In this document: positions 47,479 through 57,010 of the stretch, piece after piece
Position numbering within the stretch: position 1 is the stretch's first letter
Layout: each line of letters begins with the position of its first letter
NCBI RefSeq assembly: GCF_000278115.1
Contig: NZ_JH725115.1
Location: forward strand, 1 to 64,000
From: Bartonella sp. DB5-6
GTDB lineage: Bacteria > Pseudomonadota > Alphaproteobacteria > Rhizobiales > Rhizobiaceae
Direction of reading: 5' to 3'
DNA: 64,000 nt
The notes under the pieces: generated by a model
Database searches by the model: none
What the model saw: only the letters and a program-made list of their open reading frames with translations
What the model was told of the DNA's origin: nothing
Position numbers and translations under genes: made by a program

Positions 47479-48285
47479 ATGGAAAATATAGTGCTTATCC
47501 TTCGTTCTCTTCTTTTTACATTCGCTTTTTATACAACAACCTTTATACAAATGATTCTTTACGCCCCCATCTATTTTCTCATGCCACGTAAAAAAGCGTG
47601 GATTGTACCTAAAACATGGGCGCGCATCACACTTTTTTTGCAAAAACATATCGCAGGCACAAACTATGAAATTGAAGGTTTAGAAAACCTCCCTAAAGGA
47701 GCTTATATTATTGCTCCCAAACATCAATCTGCATGGGAAACTTTCAGCCTTATCCCCTATTTTGATGATCCCGCTCTTATCCTAAAACGTGAACTAACAT
47801 GGATTCCATTTTTTGGTTGGTACATGGCAAAAACACAAATTATTCCCATTAATCGAACAACACCCATTAAAGCCTTAAAAACCATTATACAAAAAGCAAA
47901 GGAAAAAGCAAAACAAGGGCGCCAAATTCTGATCTTTCCCGAAGGAACACGCCGACAGCCAGGGCAAGAACCAGATTATAAATCAGGGATTATTGCTCTC
48001 TACAATGAATTGGGGCTTCAAGTGGTTCCTATTGCACACAATGCTGGTTTATATTGGCCACGAGGCAATTTCCGCCGCTATCCCGGAACAATCCGTGTTC
48101 GCATTCTCCCTCCCATAGAAGCTGGTTTAAGCAAACGCGATTTTCTAGACCAACTCGTCCAAAAAACAGAAAAAGCCTGTGATGAATTGCTCTTATTAGC
48201 AGCCCAAGATCCTAGCCCTCCCCCTATGCCACCCTGCGCTGTGAAAAAACTTCAAAAACTGAATCATCAGGAATCAACACATTGA
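47479..48285 (+). CDS. plsC: 1-acyl-sn-glycerol-3-phosphate acyltransferase
   Basis: PlsC makes phosphatidic acid from lysophosphatidic acid at the inner membrane. N-terminal hydrophobic helix at about residues 5-35. The catalytic motif is HQSAWE (H82 to E87), an H-x4-E variant of the usual H-x4-D that is common in this order. The substrate-binding motif is FPEGTRR, and VVPIAHNAG follows. The 268-residue length is slightly above average, with a Pro-rich C-terminal tail. It is divergent from thiD. Confidence 0.92.
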   Translation: MENIVLILRSLLFTFAFYTTTFIQMILYAPIYFLMPRKKAWIVPKTWARITLFLQKHIAGTNYEIEGLENLPKGAYIIAPKHQSAWETFSLIPYFDDPALILKRELTWIPFFGWYMAKTQIIPINRTTPIKALKTIIQKAKEKAKQGRQILIFPEGTRRQPGQEPDYKSGIIALYNELGLQVVPIAHNAGLYWPRGNFRRYPGTIRVRILPPIEAGLSKRDFLDQLVQKTEKACDELLLLAAQDPSPPPMPPCAVKKLQKLNHQESTH

Positions 48286-48818
48286 CTTACAAACAATAAT
48301 TTATTGCCTTTCATATTGATTTAAAAATACCAAATACAGCATATCTTACTTTCCCTTCTATAATGAATCATCAATTTGATTGTCCGTTATTAAGAAAAAA
48401 GCAGCATATAGAAAAATTGAGAAAGAGGTAAATATACCTCTTATAAACACCCTCAAATGCAAAGGCAATTATAACATTGGGAGTAATATAGTGCAATGTA
48501 CACCTATAAGCATAAAAACGGTGATGCCTAAAAAACTTCATGTTATGCTATTCATGAATAATATCAAGAGATGGGATTAAAGAGCAAAGTGAGATGTTCT
48601 ACAGCTTTCGTTAATGAAACGATATTACTCTAGAGAATCTTACAATTAGCAAAACCGAATTCAAGGAGCAAAAATAAAGATAAGCGCTGGTTTTACTCCT
48701 GAAAAAAAACTCATAAGCTATTAACCATCTGTCCTCTATAATCATGGACTCAAAAATTTTGCGTACTACATTTAAAATAATTCTAAATCAATAATAAGAA
48801 GGTATTGGATCTAACTTA
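48286..48818. other. non-coding stretch between plsC and the carboxypeptidase gene
   Basis: About 530 AT-rich bases with no recognisable gene. It holds a perfect inverted repeat with 8-bp arms, AAGAGGTA (48423-48430) and TACCTCTT (48435-48442), separated by AATA. Confidence 0.45.
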
Positions 48819-49922
48819 ATGCAAAGACTCTTTACGCGTTTATTTTTATCTTTTATTTTGAGTTTGGCAAGCACTCTTGCTTTGGCGCAGCCCTTTATAT
48901 CTGTTGATGTTACAACTAAACGTATCTTAGAGCATAACCAAGCTTTTAAGCGCTGGTATCCAGCTTCCTTAACAAAATTAATGACCGCTTATGTCATTTT
49001 TCGCACCATGAGCACAGGGGAAATTTCACCCAACAAACACATCACCATCAGCGAATACGCGGCGAAAGCTCCTGCGCACCGTTCAGGTTACAAAGCTGGC
49101 TCTGTTCTCACACTTGATACAGCCTTAAGCATTACTCTGGTTAAATCCACCAATGATTTGGCTATTGCCATGAGTGAAGCGATTGCAGGTTCAGAAGAAG
49201 CTTTTGTGCAACAAATGAACAGTGAGGCTCTACGCTTAGGAATGTTTGGAACGCATTTTTCTAATGCAAGTGGATTACCAGATCCATACAATTATTCCAC
49301 AGCACGCGATATTGCTCTTTTAGCGGTTCAAATTCGTCGAGAATTTCCCCAATATGCCCATTATTTTTCTATACCGGCCATTGATTTTGGTGACAGACGA
49401 AAAATCCAACCCAATTCAAACAACCTCATTGGTCGTTTTAACGGAATAGATGGCATGAAAACAGGCTTTATCTGTGCCTCTGGCTTCAATCTTGTTGCCT
49501 CAGCAACCCGCAATAAACGCACAATTATTGCCGTCATTTTAGGATCTAACAATGTGAGTGAAAGAGAAGAAAAAGCCGCACAACTTCTTGAAACAGGTTT
49601 TTTGCGCCAAGGATCGCTGCAAACAACATTGGTAACACTAAAACCCTATGGAATGAAAAGAGCACAAGCGACCAACATGAAACAACAAACCTGTACACCT
49701 GAAGCCGTAAAAATGCACGCCAATTCTTATGATGATCAAGGAAATATTATCCTCACCTCACCTTTAATTGCTGCTTCACCTACTCCCTCTTTTCCTTTAC
49801 CAGTGCGCCTCATTTCTGCACCACCAACGCGTAAAGCAAAAGCAAAGCCGCTAAAAAAATTCCATACTTCGTATAAAAAACAAGCAAACCACCCTATAAC
49901 AAAAGCCGCAAGCCACAGCTAA
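48819..49922 (+). CDS. D-alanyl-D-alanine carboxypeptidase (DacA/DacF type)
   Basis: A periplasmic penicillin-binding protein that trims the terminal D-Ala of peptidoglycan stem peptides. Signal peptide about 1-23 (ending ALAQ). The three serine-peptidase motifs are present: SLTK (S50-K53), STN (110-112) and KTG (214-216). The C-terminal 90 residues are Pro/Lys-rich and replace the usual PBP5 beta-domain, so membrane attachment may differ. The next gene, a CobW-type GTPase, begins 2 bases after the stop. Confidence 0.93.
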   Translation: MQRLFTRLFLSFILSLASTLALAQPFISVDVTTKRILEHNQAFKRWYPASLTKLMTAYVIFRTMSTGEISPNKHITISEYAAKAPAHRSGYKAGSVLTLDTALSITLVKSTNDLAIAMSEAIAGSEEAFVQQMNSEALRLGMFGTHFSNASGLPDPYNYSTARDIALLAVQIRREFPQYAHYFSIPAIDFGDRRKIQPNSNNLIGRFNGIDGMKTGFICASGFNLVASATRNKRTIIAVILGSNNVSEREEKAAQLLETGFLRQGSLQTTLVTLKPYGMKRAQATNMKQQTCTPEAVKMHANSYDDQGNIILTSPLIAASPTPSFPLPVRLISAPPTRKAKAKPLKKFHTSYKKQANHPITKAASHS

Positions 49923-49924
49923 TA

Positions 49925-50992
49925 ATGAATATGAAAAAAAAACGCATTCCTCTTACTCTTATTACTGGTTTCTTAGGCTCTGGCAAAACAACTTTACTCA
50001 ACCGCATGCTACGCGACCCTCTCTTGGCTGAAAGTGCTGTTATAATCAATGAATTTGGTGAAATAAGTATAGACCATTTTCTGGTTGAAAAGACGACAGA
50101 AGGAATTATTGAACTCGCCAATGGTTGCTTATGCTGCGATCTGCGCAGTGATCTCATTGATACACTGACAGATTTGATTGATCGCGTTCATAGAGGAAAT
50201 ATCAAACAACTCAATCGCATTATCATTGAAACAACAGGGATAGCTGATCCAGTCCCTATTGTACAAGCTCTTCTAAGCCATCCTACCTTAATTCAAGCAG
50301 TGTCTATCGATGCTATTCTTGCAACATTTGACACATTAAGCACACTTTCCATACTCGAACACTACCCTGAAATACGCAAACAATTAGTACTTGCTGACAA
50401 AATTGTCCTCACAAAAACAGACCTTACTGCCTCAAAAGTGCTTTTAAATACGCTCATTAACACACTCAAAATGATTAACCCTACAGCACAAATCATCGAT
50501 GTGCATTCTGATCATTGCTGCCCAAGTATATTAATAAATAAAACATTATGGGATGAAAAAGGAGAGAATACACAACTGAAACAATGGCTCACGCCAGCTC
50601 CTCACGATCATGCTCACCATTTGACCATTCGCGCCTTCTCATTAGACTGTGAAGAACCTATAGATTATGCCACTATCGAAACTTTTTTAGATCTCCTAAA
50701 CAATCTTTATGGTGCAAAATTATTACGTATTAAAGCAATTATTGCATTACGCGACGACCCACAGCGCCCACTTGTATTACACGGTATACAGACATTCTTC
50801 CACCCACCAATAAGACTTCCAGCATGGCCAAAAGGAATCACACAAACGCGTTTTGTCATCATTGCCGATGGTGTTGAGAAAGAAGCGATACAAAAACTCC
50901 TTGATGCTTTTTTAAACAAACCAGCAATAGATACCGCAGACAAAACCGCCATATTGGATAATCCTCTGATTATTCCAGGAATGAAATTTTAA
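49925..50992 (+). CDS. CobW/COG0523 family GTPase
   Basis: A 355-residue GTP-dependent metallochaperone family protein. Walker A GFLGSGKTT at residues 15-23; the metal-binding CLCC at 68-71 in the signature ELANGCLCCDLR; LTKTD base-recognition motif; His-rich HDHAHH segment before the CobW C-terminal domain. Members deliver zinc or cobalt. With no cobalamin genes next to it, zinc is more likely, but this is inference. It overlaps no gene and is 2 bases after the carboxypeptidase gene, so probably one operon. Confidence 0.92.
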   Translation: MNMKKKRIPLTLITGFLGSGKTTLLNRMLRDPLLAESAVIINEFGEISIDHFLVEKTTEGIIELANGCLCCDLRSDLIDTLTDLIDRVHRGNIKQLNRIIIETTGIADPVPIVQALLSHPTLIQAVSIDAILATFDTLSTLSILEHYPEIRKQLVLADKIVLTKTDLTASKVLLNTLINTLKMINPTAQIIDVHSDHCCPSILINKTLWDEKGENTQLKQWLTPAPHDHAHHLTIRAFSLDCEEPIDYATIETFLDLLNNLYGAKLLRIKAIIALRDDPQRPLVLHGIQTFFHPPIRLPAWPKGITQTRFVIIADGVEKEAIQKLLDAFLNKPAIDTADKTAILDNPLIIPGMKF

Positions 50993-51426
50993 CTTCTTTT
51001 CTTCTTTTGAACAAAAATCTTTAATAGATAACACTGTGAATTTTAGAATATTCTCTATAACATCTCACCACAAACGCTAACACATCATTCTTCCCTTTCC
51101 CCCACTCTAAAGGACGAAGATTCTTAACCCATATCGATCTCTAATCAGACTAATTTATCTTAAATAGGTACTAACTGCCTATCATTTATGTGATTCATTT
51201 CATAAGCTACCAAACAAACTCTGCTCTAAATATTCCATTCAACGACACACTTTTCCACTTAGTTAATGCCAAAAACTAAAATCAGTCAGAAATGACATTG
51301 TATTTTCAATATGCATGAATGCGCCTTACATCACCTATACTGAAAGGTAATACTCGACATACAGATAAAAGAATAAAGCATTCTGAAAGAAGTCAAAGGG
51401 AAACCATTTTACGATAAAATTGGCAC
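50993..51426. other. non-coding stretch between convergent genes
   Basis: About 430 AT-rich bases. I see no gene, remnant or clear terminator hairpin. Confidence 0.4.
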
Positions 51427-52176
51427 TCACTGCGTTAAAGCAGCTGAAATTTGATCAGAGTTATGATTGAAAACATAACGTTTTTCATAAACAACCACCT
51501 TTGGAGGTTTACGATTCTCCTCAAAGAAATCATAACCTTCTTTAAGCATAACCCAAAATTGATAATGAGGATCATCCCTATGACGCGTCATATTGGCATC
51601 AGTCATACGAAAAGGAAAAGCCTGCAACTGAAATTCCCTCTGTCCACCTCTAAAAGCATCACGTGCAAAAGCATAAATCTGTGCCATATTCTTATCACTC
51701 ATGGAATAACAACCAGCAGAAAAGCAAGAACCATGCACCATAAGATTGCTTCCTGTTCGTCCATGGACCTGATCATAAAGGTTAGGAAATCCTATATTAA
51801 AAGAAAGATAATATTTCGAATAAGGATTCATTTGGTTTGCACTAACAGTGTAAAAACCTTCTGGCGTCTGAAAGTCCCCTTCCTTATATTTAGGTCCAAG
51901 CTGACCAGACCATTTGCAAATGCCATAGCGTGCCATGAGCACAAAAGGTCCTGAACGGGACTGTTTCCAAACTTCGGCAATATTTTCTTCCTTAAAAAAC
52001 CGCATCATAATCGGCGCATAGGGATCAATATTATACAAAACCATTCTATTTTGAATTTCTTGCGGTAGCGGTTGCTCAACTTTAGCACGGATAGAAGCTG
52101 GCAATCTTACCCCACATGCCGTCAATATTCCCATTGCAAACAAAACACACATTGTGATGTATCTGTCGAATGTCAT
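51427..52176 (-). CDS. YafK-type L,D-transpeptidase lipoprotein
   Basis: A 249-residue L,D-transpeptidase. The lipobox LTAC places the lipidated Cys at residue 21. The catalytic domain shows EGDFQTPEGFYTVSANQMN and the active site VHGSCFSAGC, with His148 and Cys156, the YafK/DpaA subgroup pattern. In E. coli the relative DpaA detaches Braun lipoprotein from peptidoglycan. A TTG at 52191 is in frame, but the ATG at 52176 has GGAG nine bases upstream. With the YkuD-type gene at 28131-28700 decayed, this is the only intact transpeptidase of the class in the window. Confidence 0.9.
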   Translation of the reverse strand: MTFDRYITMCVLFAMGILTACGVRLPASIRAKVEQPLPQEIQNRMVLYNIDPYAPIMMRFFKEENIAEVWKQSRSGPFVLMARYGICKWSGQLGPKYKEGDFQTPEGFYTVSANQMNPYSKYYLSFNIGFPNLYDQVHGRTGSNLMVHGSCFSAGCYSMSDKNMAQIYAFARDAFRGGQREFQLQAFPFRMTDANMTRHRDDPHYQFWVMLKEGYDFFEENRKPPKVVVYEKRYVFNHNSDQISAALTQ

Positions 52177-52213
52177 CAAATAAAACTCCAATTTATCCCC
52201 TCACAAAAATCAT

Positions 52214-53170
52214 TTATGCTAGAGATCTACCAATTTGAAGATATTTTTCCCAACGGTCTTGTTTAAGAGCTTCCCCACCTTTGCCAGCCATAGCCTTTAA
52301 AGCCTCTGAAATAACATCACCTGTTTCATCAATCACAGTTTCTTTTCCTCGATGTGCACCTCCCAAAGGCTCTGGAATAATACCATCAATAATCTTTAAT
52401 CGATACAAATCTTGAGCAGTAATACGCATATTCGTTGCAGCATCTTTCGCACGAGCAGGATCACGCCATAAAATAGAAGCTGCCCCTTCAGGAGAAATGA
52501 CAGAATAAATCGCATGTTCTAGCATATACACTTTGTTGGCCGCAGCAATTGCTATCGCCCCCCCTGAACCGCCTTCTCCAATAACAACCGAAACAACAGG
52601 AACCTTTAAGCGCAAAGTCGCCGCTGTTGATTGAGCAATTGCTTCTGCTTGTCCGCGCTCTTCAGCGCTCACACCAGGATAAGCCCCTGCTGTATCCACA
52701 AAAGTGAGTAATGGCAAACCAAAACGGTCCGCCATTTCCATAATACGTACAGCTTTGCGATACCCTTCTGGACGTGCAGAACCAAAATTATAACGCAAAC
52801 GAGTTTGCGTATCGTGACCTTTCTCTTGACCTATATACGCAACAGCTTCACCTTTAAAGCGGGCGAAACCCGCTTGAATAGCCTCATCTTCAGCAAACTT
52901 ACGATCTCCTGCCAAAGGTGTAACATCACTCAGCAAACGTGCAGAATAGTCCATAAAATGCGGGCGATCAGGGTGACGAGCCACTTGTGTTTTTTGCCAT
53001 GGCGATAATTTTTTGTAAATATCACGCAATGCCGTCTGGGAACGCATTTCAAGACGCGCAATCTCGTCGCTCATATCAAGACTGCCTTCTTCTTGAGAAA
53101 TCTGTTTTAATTCAAGAATTTTCCCATCGAGATCAGCAACTGGTTTTTCAAAATCAAGATAATTATACAT
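52214..53170 (-). CDS. accA: acetyl-CoA carboxylase carboxyltransferase subunit alpha
   Basis: AccA, with AccD, transfers the carboxyl group from biotin to acetyl-CoA in the first step of fatty acid synthesis. MYNYLDFEKPVADLDGKI is the family start, at 53170 with AGGT upstream (an ATG at 53194 is in frame but off-family). FVDTAGAYPGVSAEERGQ and VVSVVIGEGGSGGAIAI form the carboxylate- and CoA-binding core. At 318 residues it has the normal length. It is 78 bases downstream of xerD on the same strand. Confidence 0.97.
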   Translation of the reverse strand: MYNYLDFEKPVADLDGKILELKQISQEEGSLDMSDEIARLEMRSQTALRDIYKKLSPWQKTQVARHPDRPHFMDYSARLLSDVTPLAGDRKFAEDEAIQAGFARFKGEAVAYIGQEKGHDTQTRLRYNFGSARPEGYRKAVRIMEMADRFGLPLLTFVDTAGAYPGVSAEERGQAEAIAQSTAATLRLKVPVVSVVIGEGGSGGAIAIAAANKVYMLEHAIYSVISPEGAASILWRDPARAKDAATNMRITAQDLYRLKIIDGIIPEPLGGAHRGKETVIDETGDVISEALKAMAGKGGEALKQDRWEKYLQIGRSLA

Positions 53171-53248
53171 TGTACCTAACTTATTTGGTGTCACTTATAC
53201 ACTTATAATTCGCTTTATAAAGTATTTTTCAAAAACATCACCTTTTCT

Positions 53249-54196
53249 TTACCCAGCCTTCTGCTCATCGGCAAGTGGGTGATGCTCATTAACTAAATGA
53301 TAAAGTCCTGCTTCCAAAACATGTGTATAAATCTGGGTGGTAGCAATGTCAGAGTGACCTAATAAATGTTGAACTGCACGCAAATCAGCACCATTCTGCA
53401 AAAGATGGCTAGCAAAAGCATGGCGCAACACATGGGGAGACAAGCTGTCATCTTTTATTCCTGCCCTTCTGGCAAGCCTTTTTAACTCCCGTGCAACAAC
53501 TTGACGAGCAATATACCCTGTTTCTGAATGCGCAGGAAAAAGGTAAAGACTTGCCGTATCCTTTCCTTGATCACGCAATACTAACCATTGTGAAAGAACT
53601 TGACATGCTTTTTTTGATAACAACACCATTCGCTCTTTTTTACCTTTACCGCAAACAAAAATATAAGCCTCCTTACCTCGAACAGCCTGCACTGGAAGAC
53701 TCACCAATTCACTAATACGGAGCCCTGTTGCATAAAGCATTTCAATCAATACCTGAAGACGTAATGCGCGAAGATAATCCTTAGACCCATAATCTGCTTG
53801 ATTCACTTCCAACTGCGCCAAATCAAGCAATTTTGTTACCCCCTCTTCACTGACGATTTTAGGCAAAGAACGCCCCTGACGAGGCACGTCAATATCATGA
53901 GAAGGATCATCTGCTCTCAATCCTTCAGCATAAAGGAATTGATAAAATTGACGCAAAGTCGACAAACGGCGTGCTTGTGAAGATGCCGCAAAACCAAGAG
54001 TATGCATAAGCGATAAAAGAGCAATTAAATCCTCTTTTTGTGCTGAAAAAAGCGAAACAGAATACGAAGACAATTCGTCTTGTGCCCACTGCAAATCATG
54101 CTGATAAGCCGCAAGCGTATGAGGAGAAGCCCCTCGCTCCGCACTCATCATCTCAAGAAAATGATCTATCACAGCATCACTTTTCATTTCATTCAT
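53249..54196 (-). CDS. xerD: site-specific tyrosine recombinase XerD
   Basis: XerD resolves chromosome dimers at dif together with XerC, activated by FtsK. The N-terminal SAM-like core-binding domain covers about residues 1-90. Catalytic residues are visible: Arg in ATGLRISELV, Lys in GKGKKERMV, His-x-x-Arg in HVLRHAFASHLL, and His with the nucleophile Tyr in LGHSDIATTQIYTH. The 315-residue length is slightly above normal. A small membrane-protein gene overlaps its start by 8 bases. It is the accA-xerD-aroK block shared with relatives, so housekeeping rather than a phage integrase. Confidence 0.95.
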   Translation of the reverse strand: MNEMKSDAVIDHFLEMMSAERGASPHTLAAYQHDLQWAQDELSSYSVSLFSAQKEDLIALLSLMHTLGFAASSQARRLSTLRQFYQFLYAEGLRADDPSHDIDVPRQGRSLPKIVSEEGVTKLLDLAQLEVNQADYGSKDYLRALRLQVLIEMLYATGLRISELVSLPVQAVRGKEAYIFVCGKGKKERMVLLSKKACQVLSQWLVLRDQGKDTASLYLFPAHSETGYIARQVVARELKRLARRAGIKDDSLSPHVLRHAFASHLLQNGADLRAVQHLLGHSDIATTQIYTHVLEAGLYHLVNEHHPLADEQKAG

Positions 54197-54350
54197 TCGC
54201 TTTTGAAGAAAGATCTAATGAATCCAAGGGGACGTTGATATAAGTATCTACAGTTACCGGTTCAACCCAAACTGTAAGAGCAACCATTATACTAAAAAGG
54301 ATAGCAAGCGAAATGAAAAGAATCATCAAAAATCTGGTCAATGTTGGCAT
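54189..54350 (-). CDS. small single-helix membrane protein
   Basis: A 53-residue protein, MPTLTRFLMILFISLAILF followed by a short polar tail, overlapping the xerD start by 8 bases. One membrane helix spans about residues 6-30. A TTG at 54371 is also possible and gives 60 residues. Uncharacterised proteins of this size occur between xerD and aroK in Hyphomicrobiales. The overlap with xerD and the position divergent from aroK support it as a real gene; no function can be named. Confidence 0.6.
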   Translation of the reverse strand: MPTLTRFLMILFISLAILFSIMVALTVWVEPVTVDTYINVPLDSLDLSSKANE

Positions 54351-54447
54351 AAGATAATAAACTATTTCCAAAATACTCTACCTCTTATCATACCTTACAA
54401 AGATTAACAGGAATTGACTTTAAAGCAGATAAATGCCGAAATAAGCT

Positions 54448-55080
54448 ATGAAAAGTAATCAACCTAAATATATCTCGATGACACAGATAAAGAAGCAGCT
54501 CTTATCAACTCTGGATACACGAGCACTTGTACTTGTAGGTCTTATGGGTGCAGGCAAATCAGTGATCGGAAAACGCGTTGCTACCATACTCCATTTACCC
54601 TTTTACGATTCTGATCAGGAAATCGAAAAAGCTGCCCAAATGACCATTACTGAACTCTTTGAAACTTATGGTGAACCGGAATTTCGTGCTCTTGAACAGC
54701 GTGTTATTCTAAATCTCATTAAAAAAAAACCTCTTGTTTTAGCAACAGGTGGCGGTGCCTACATAAACCAAAACATCCGAAAAGCTATTCATCAAAATGG
54801 AATATCTATCTGGCTCAAAGTAGATCTTGATATCCTCATGAAACGTGTTTCACGGTGTCCAACCCGACCACTTCTTCAAACAGAAAACCCTAAAGAAACT
54901 ATGCAAAAACTCATGGAACAGCGTTATCCTATCTATGCAAAGGCAAATTTAACAATTAACAGTCACAAAGAAAACCGTCATACCATAGCAAAAAATGTCA
55001 TACGATCTGTACAGCATTACCTCTTTACAGAAAATAACAATAGGAATAACAAGCATGCAAGCCAAAACCGTTACTGTTAA
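54448..55080 (+). CDS. aroK: shikimate kinase
   Basis: AroK phosphorylates shikimate at the 3-hydroxyl in the common aromatic pathway. Walker A GLMGAGKS at residues 31-38; shikimate-binding DSDQEIEK and ATGGGAYIN; the lid Arg in RCPTRPLL. Length 210 residues is typical of alphaproteobacteria with an N-terminal extension. The stop overlaps the aroB start by 26 bases, so the two are co-translated. Confidence 0.95.
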   Translation: MKSNQPKYISMTQIKKQLLSTLDTRALVLVGLMGAGKSVIGKRVATILHLPFYDSDQEIEKAAQMTITELFETYGEPEFRALEQRVILNLIKKKPLVLATGGGAYINQNIRKAIHQNGISIWLKVDLDILMKRVSRCPTRPLLQTENPKETMQKLMEQRYPIYAKANLTINSHKENRHTIAKNVIRSVQHYLFTENNNRNNKHASQNRYC

Positions 55081-56188
55081 ACTGGACAAGCACTGTTACA
55101 ATATCATCATTGGCCCAAATCTCATTGCTCAAACTACTTTGCTGATTAAGCGTTCTCTTCACCAAACAGATTTTCATCAAACACGTTTGGCAGTTGTTAC
55201 AGATACAAATGTTGCATCCCTTCATTTGGATACATTACAGACAGAGTTAACAAAAAATAAAATTCATGCTGTTCCTATTGTTGTAGAAGCAGGAGAACAA
55301 TCAAAATCATTTTCAACTCTGCAAACCGTTATTGATAAAATTCTTGCTGCACGTTTAGAAAGAGGTGACAGCGTTATTGCTTTTGGTGGCGGTGTCATTG
55401 GTGACTTAGGAGGGTTTGCCGCAAACATCATACGCCGCGGTATGAATTTCATTCAGATACCCACAACGTTACTTGCACAAATTGATTCTTCTGTTGGTGG
55501 AAAAACTGGAATCAATAGCCGATATGGTAAAAATCTTATTGGTACCTTTTATCAACCACGCTGTGTTATCGCTGATACTTGTATCCTTGATACATTACCA
55601 TTGCGCCAATTTCGTGCTGGTTACGCTGAAATGGTTAAATATGGGCTCATTAACCAGCCTGATTTCTTTGAATGGCTTGAAAAAAACGGGCAAAAAATTT
55701 TTTCTAATGGCCCTATGCGAACAGAAGCCATTGTCCGCTCGTGCCAATTTAAAGCTGACATTGTAGCACGCGATGAATACGAAACAGGAGAACGCGCACT
55801 CTTAAACCTTGGTCATACATTTGGACATATGCTTGAAACAGCAACAGCTTACGACTCAAACCGTTTAATCCACGGCGAAGCTGTAGCAATTGGGATAACT
55901 CTAGCTCACCAATTCTCCGCTCAACTGAATTTAATAAACCCCACACTCACACACCGCATCGAAACACACCTTAAAGCAGTGGGGTTACCTACACAACTAC
56001 AAGATATCCCAGGTAAGCTACCAGATGCTGAAACACTGATGACTCTCATCTCCCAAGATAAAAAAGTCTCAAAAAACAATTTGACCTTCATCTTAACACG
56101 CGGACTTGGCCAATCATTTATTGCAAAAAATGTCTCCTCAGAGGCAGTTCTAACTTTTCTGGAACAAAAATTAGCGAAAATTCGTTAA
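55055..56188 (+). CDS. aroB: 3-dehydroquinate synthase
   Basis: AroB cyclises DAHP to 3-dehydroquinate with NAD and Zn or Co. Conserved segments: [50 protein letters not shown], and [12 protein letters not shown] with zinc-binding His. The frame is open from 54995, but [13 protein letters not shown] at 55055 has AGGA nine bases upstream and gives 378 residues. It lies in the aroK-aroB operon, providing chorismate for the mutase and tyrC genes in this window. Confidence 0.96.
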   Translation: MQAKTVTVKLDKHCYNIIIGPNLIAQTTLLIKRSLHQTDFHQTRLAVVTDTNVASLHLDTLQTELTKNKIHAVPIVVEAGEQSKSFSTLQTVIDKILAARLERGDSVIAFGGGVIGDLGGFAANIIRRGMNFIQIPTTLLAQIDSSVGGKTGINSRYGKNLIGTFYQPRCVIADTCILDTLPLRQFRAGYAEMVKYGLINQPDFFEWLEKNGQKIFSNGPMRTEAIVRSCQFKADIVARDEYETGERALLNLGHTFGHMLETATAYDSNRLIHGEAVAIGITLAHQFSAQLNLINPTLTHRIETHLKAVGLPTQLQDIPGKLPDAETLMTLISQDKKVSKNNLTFILTRGLGQSFIAKNVSSEAVLTFLEQKLAKIR

Positions 56189-56248
56189 TTCATATTGAAT
56201 ATAATTGATTCGTTTTTATACTTCTATTAAAGGAATAAACATGATGAT

Positions 56249-56553
56249 GTCTGCGTAGCTCAGTAGGATAGAGCACAGGATTCCTGAAGAAATTGGGCGC
56301 TTTAAGGAGAAATCCTCAAAGTGGATCTGCTCAAATTCGGGGAAAGCTTTATGGGAACTTCCCCATGCCAATCCCGAGCCAAGCCTCTCTTCAAAAGAGA
56401 GGAAGGTGTAGAGACTGAACGGGCAGCGCCTAAAGAGCATAAGCTTTAAGGTGAAGAGACAGTCCAGACCACACACAGTCTGTAAAGCTGGCGGTGAAAA
56501 CCGAAGTGGTATGAATCCTGGGGTCGCAGGTTCGAATCCTGCCGTAGACACCA
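56249..56553 (+). tRNA. tRNA-Arg (CCU) interrupted by a group I intron
   Basis: Two exons, 56249-56285 and 56514-56553, join to a 77-nt tRNA with encoded CCA. The acceptor GTCTGCG pairs with CGTAGAC across the gap; D arm GCTC..GAGC; T arm GCAGG TTCGAAT CCTGC. The joined anticodon arm is CAGGA-TTCCTAA-TCCTG, giving anticodon CCU. Without removal of the 228 inner bases no cloverleaf can form. Anticodon bases are 56283-56285, with the splice site directly after them. It decodes the rare AGG Arg codon. Confidence 0.95.
56286..56513 (+). ncRNA. self-splicing group I intron in tRNA-Arg
   Basis: A 228-nt intervening sequence: the 5' exon ends in U and the intron ends in G, as for group I introns. 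The core is recognisable: GAGACT at 56411-56416 and AAGAGACAGTCC at 56454-56465, whose GACT/AGTC halves form P7. A local 8-bp hairpin CCTCTCTT/AAGAGAGG flanks a CAA loop. There is no internal open frame, hence no homing endonuclease. Introns of this class (IC3) interrupt tRNA-Arg(CCU) in Agrobacterium at the anticodon loop; subgroup here is by resemblance. Confidence 0.88.
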
Positions 56554-56597
56554 TCACATAAGTTAAATTATTCTTCTGCTTAATATAGGGAAGCATT

Positions 56598-56993
56598 ATG
56601 AGAAAAACTCTACATATTTTAGGATTTTTGACCGCTTCAAGTCTATCACTCTTTAGCTCAGGCAGTACCTTGGCTGCTACTTTAACTTTAGAAGTACCAG
56701 ACAATCCAGAGCCAACAACACGAACCATTGCCTATCAATGTGATATTGGAAAAAGTAAAGAGCGTGTTGAAGCAACTTATCTCAATGCCGATGATATTTC
56801 ATTGGTTGATTTTAAATGGAAAGGTGATCGCGTTATTGCTGCAAATGTCATTGCCGATACAGGGAAAAAATATGAAGGGGCACAATATATTTGGTGGGAA
56901 GTGAACAACGAAGTCACACTTCATAACCGTGTTCACGACCCAGAAGGAAAAAAACTCATCCACTGTAAGGATGAAACAATGCTATTATTCTAA
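56598..56993 (+). CDS. MliC-like periplasmic lysozyme inhibitor, copy 1
   Basis: A 131-residue secreted protein with a signal peptide (about 1-27, ending TLAA). The mature part has the MliC-type pattern: TIAYQCDIGKSKERVEATYL, then VIAANVIADTGKKYEGAQYI, WWEVNNEVTL, with one Cys near the N-terminus and one near the C-terminus that could form a disulfide. MliC proteins inhibit C-type lysozyme, the host's main form. No lipobox is seen, so a periplasmic form is likely. It is 44 bases after tRNA-Arg and 17 bases before a paralogue. Confidence 0.75.
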   Translation: MRKTLHILGFLTASSLSLFSSGSTLAATLTLEVPDNPEPTTRTIAYQCDIGKSKERVEATYLNADDISLVDFKWKGDRVIAANVIADTGKKYEGAQYIWWEVNNEVTLHNRVHDPEGKKLIHCKDETMLLF

Positions 56994-57010
56994 ATAACTA
57001 GGTAAACATT

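Noticed and set aside
53249-54196. Tyrosine recombinase as evidence for a mobile element
   Set aside because: Sequence and the accA-xerD-aroK-aroB context identify it as the housekeeping XerD; no other phage or integrase gene is nearby.
56216-56728. 170-codon minus-strand open frame across the tRNA-Arg region
   Set aside because: It spans both tRNA exons, the intron and the start of the MliC gene on the other strand. It has no family resemblance and is explained by structured RNA.
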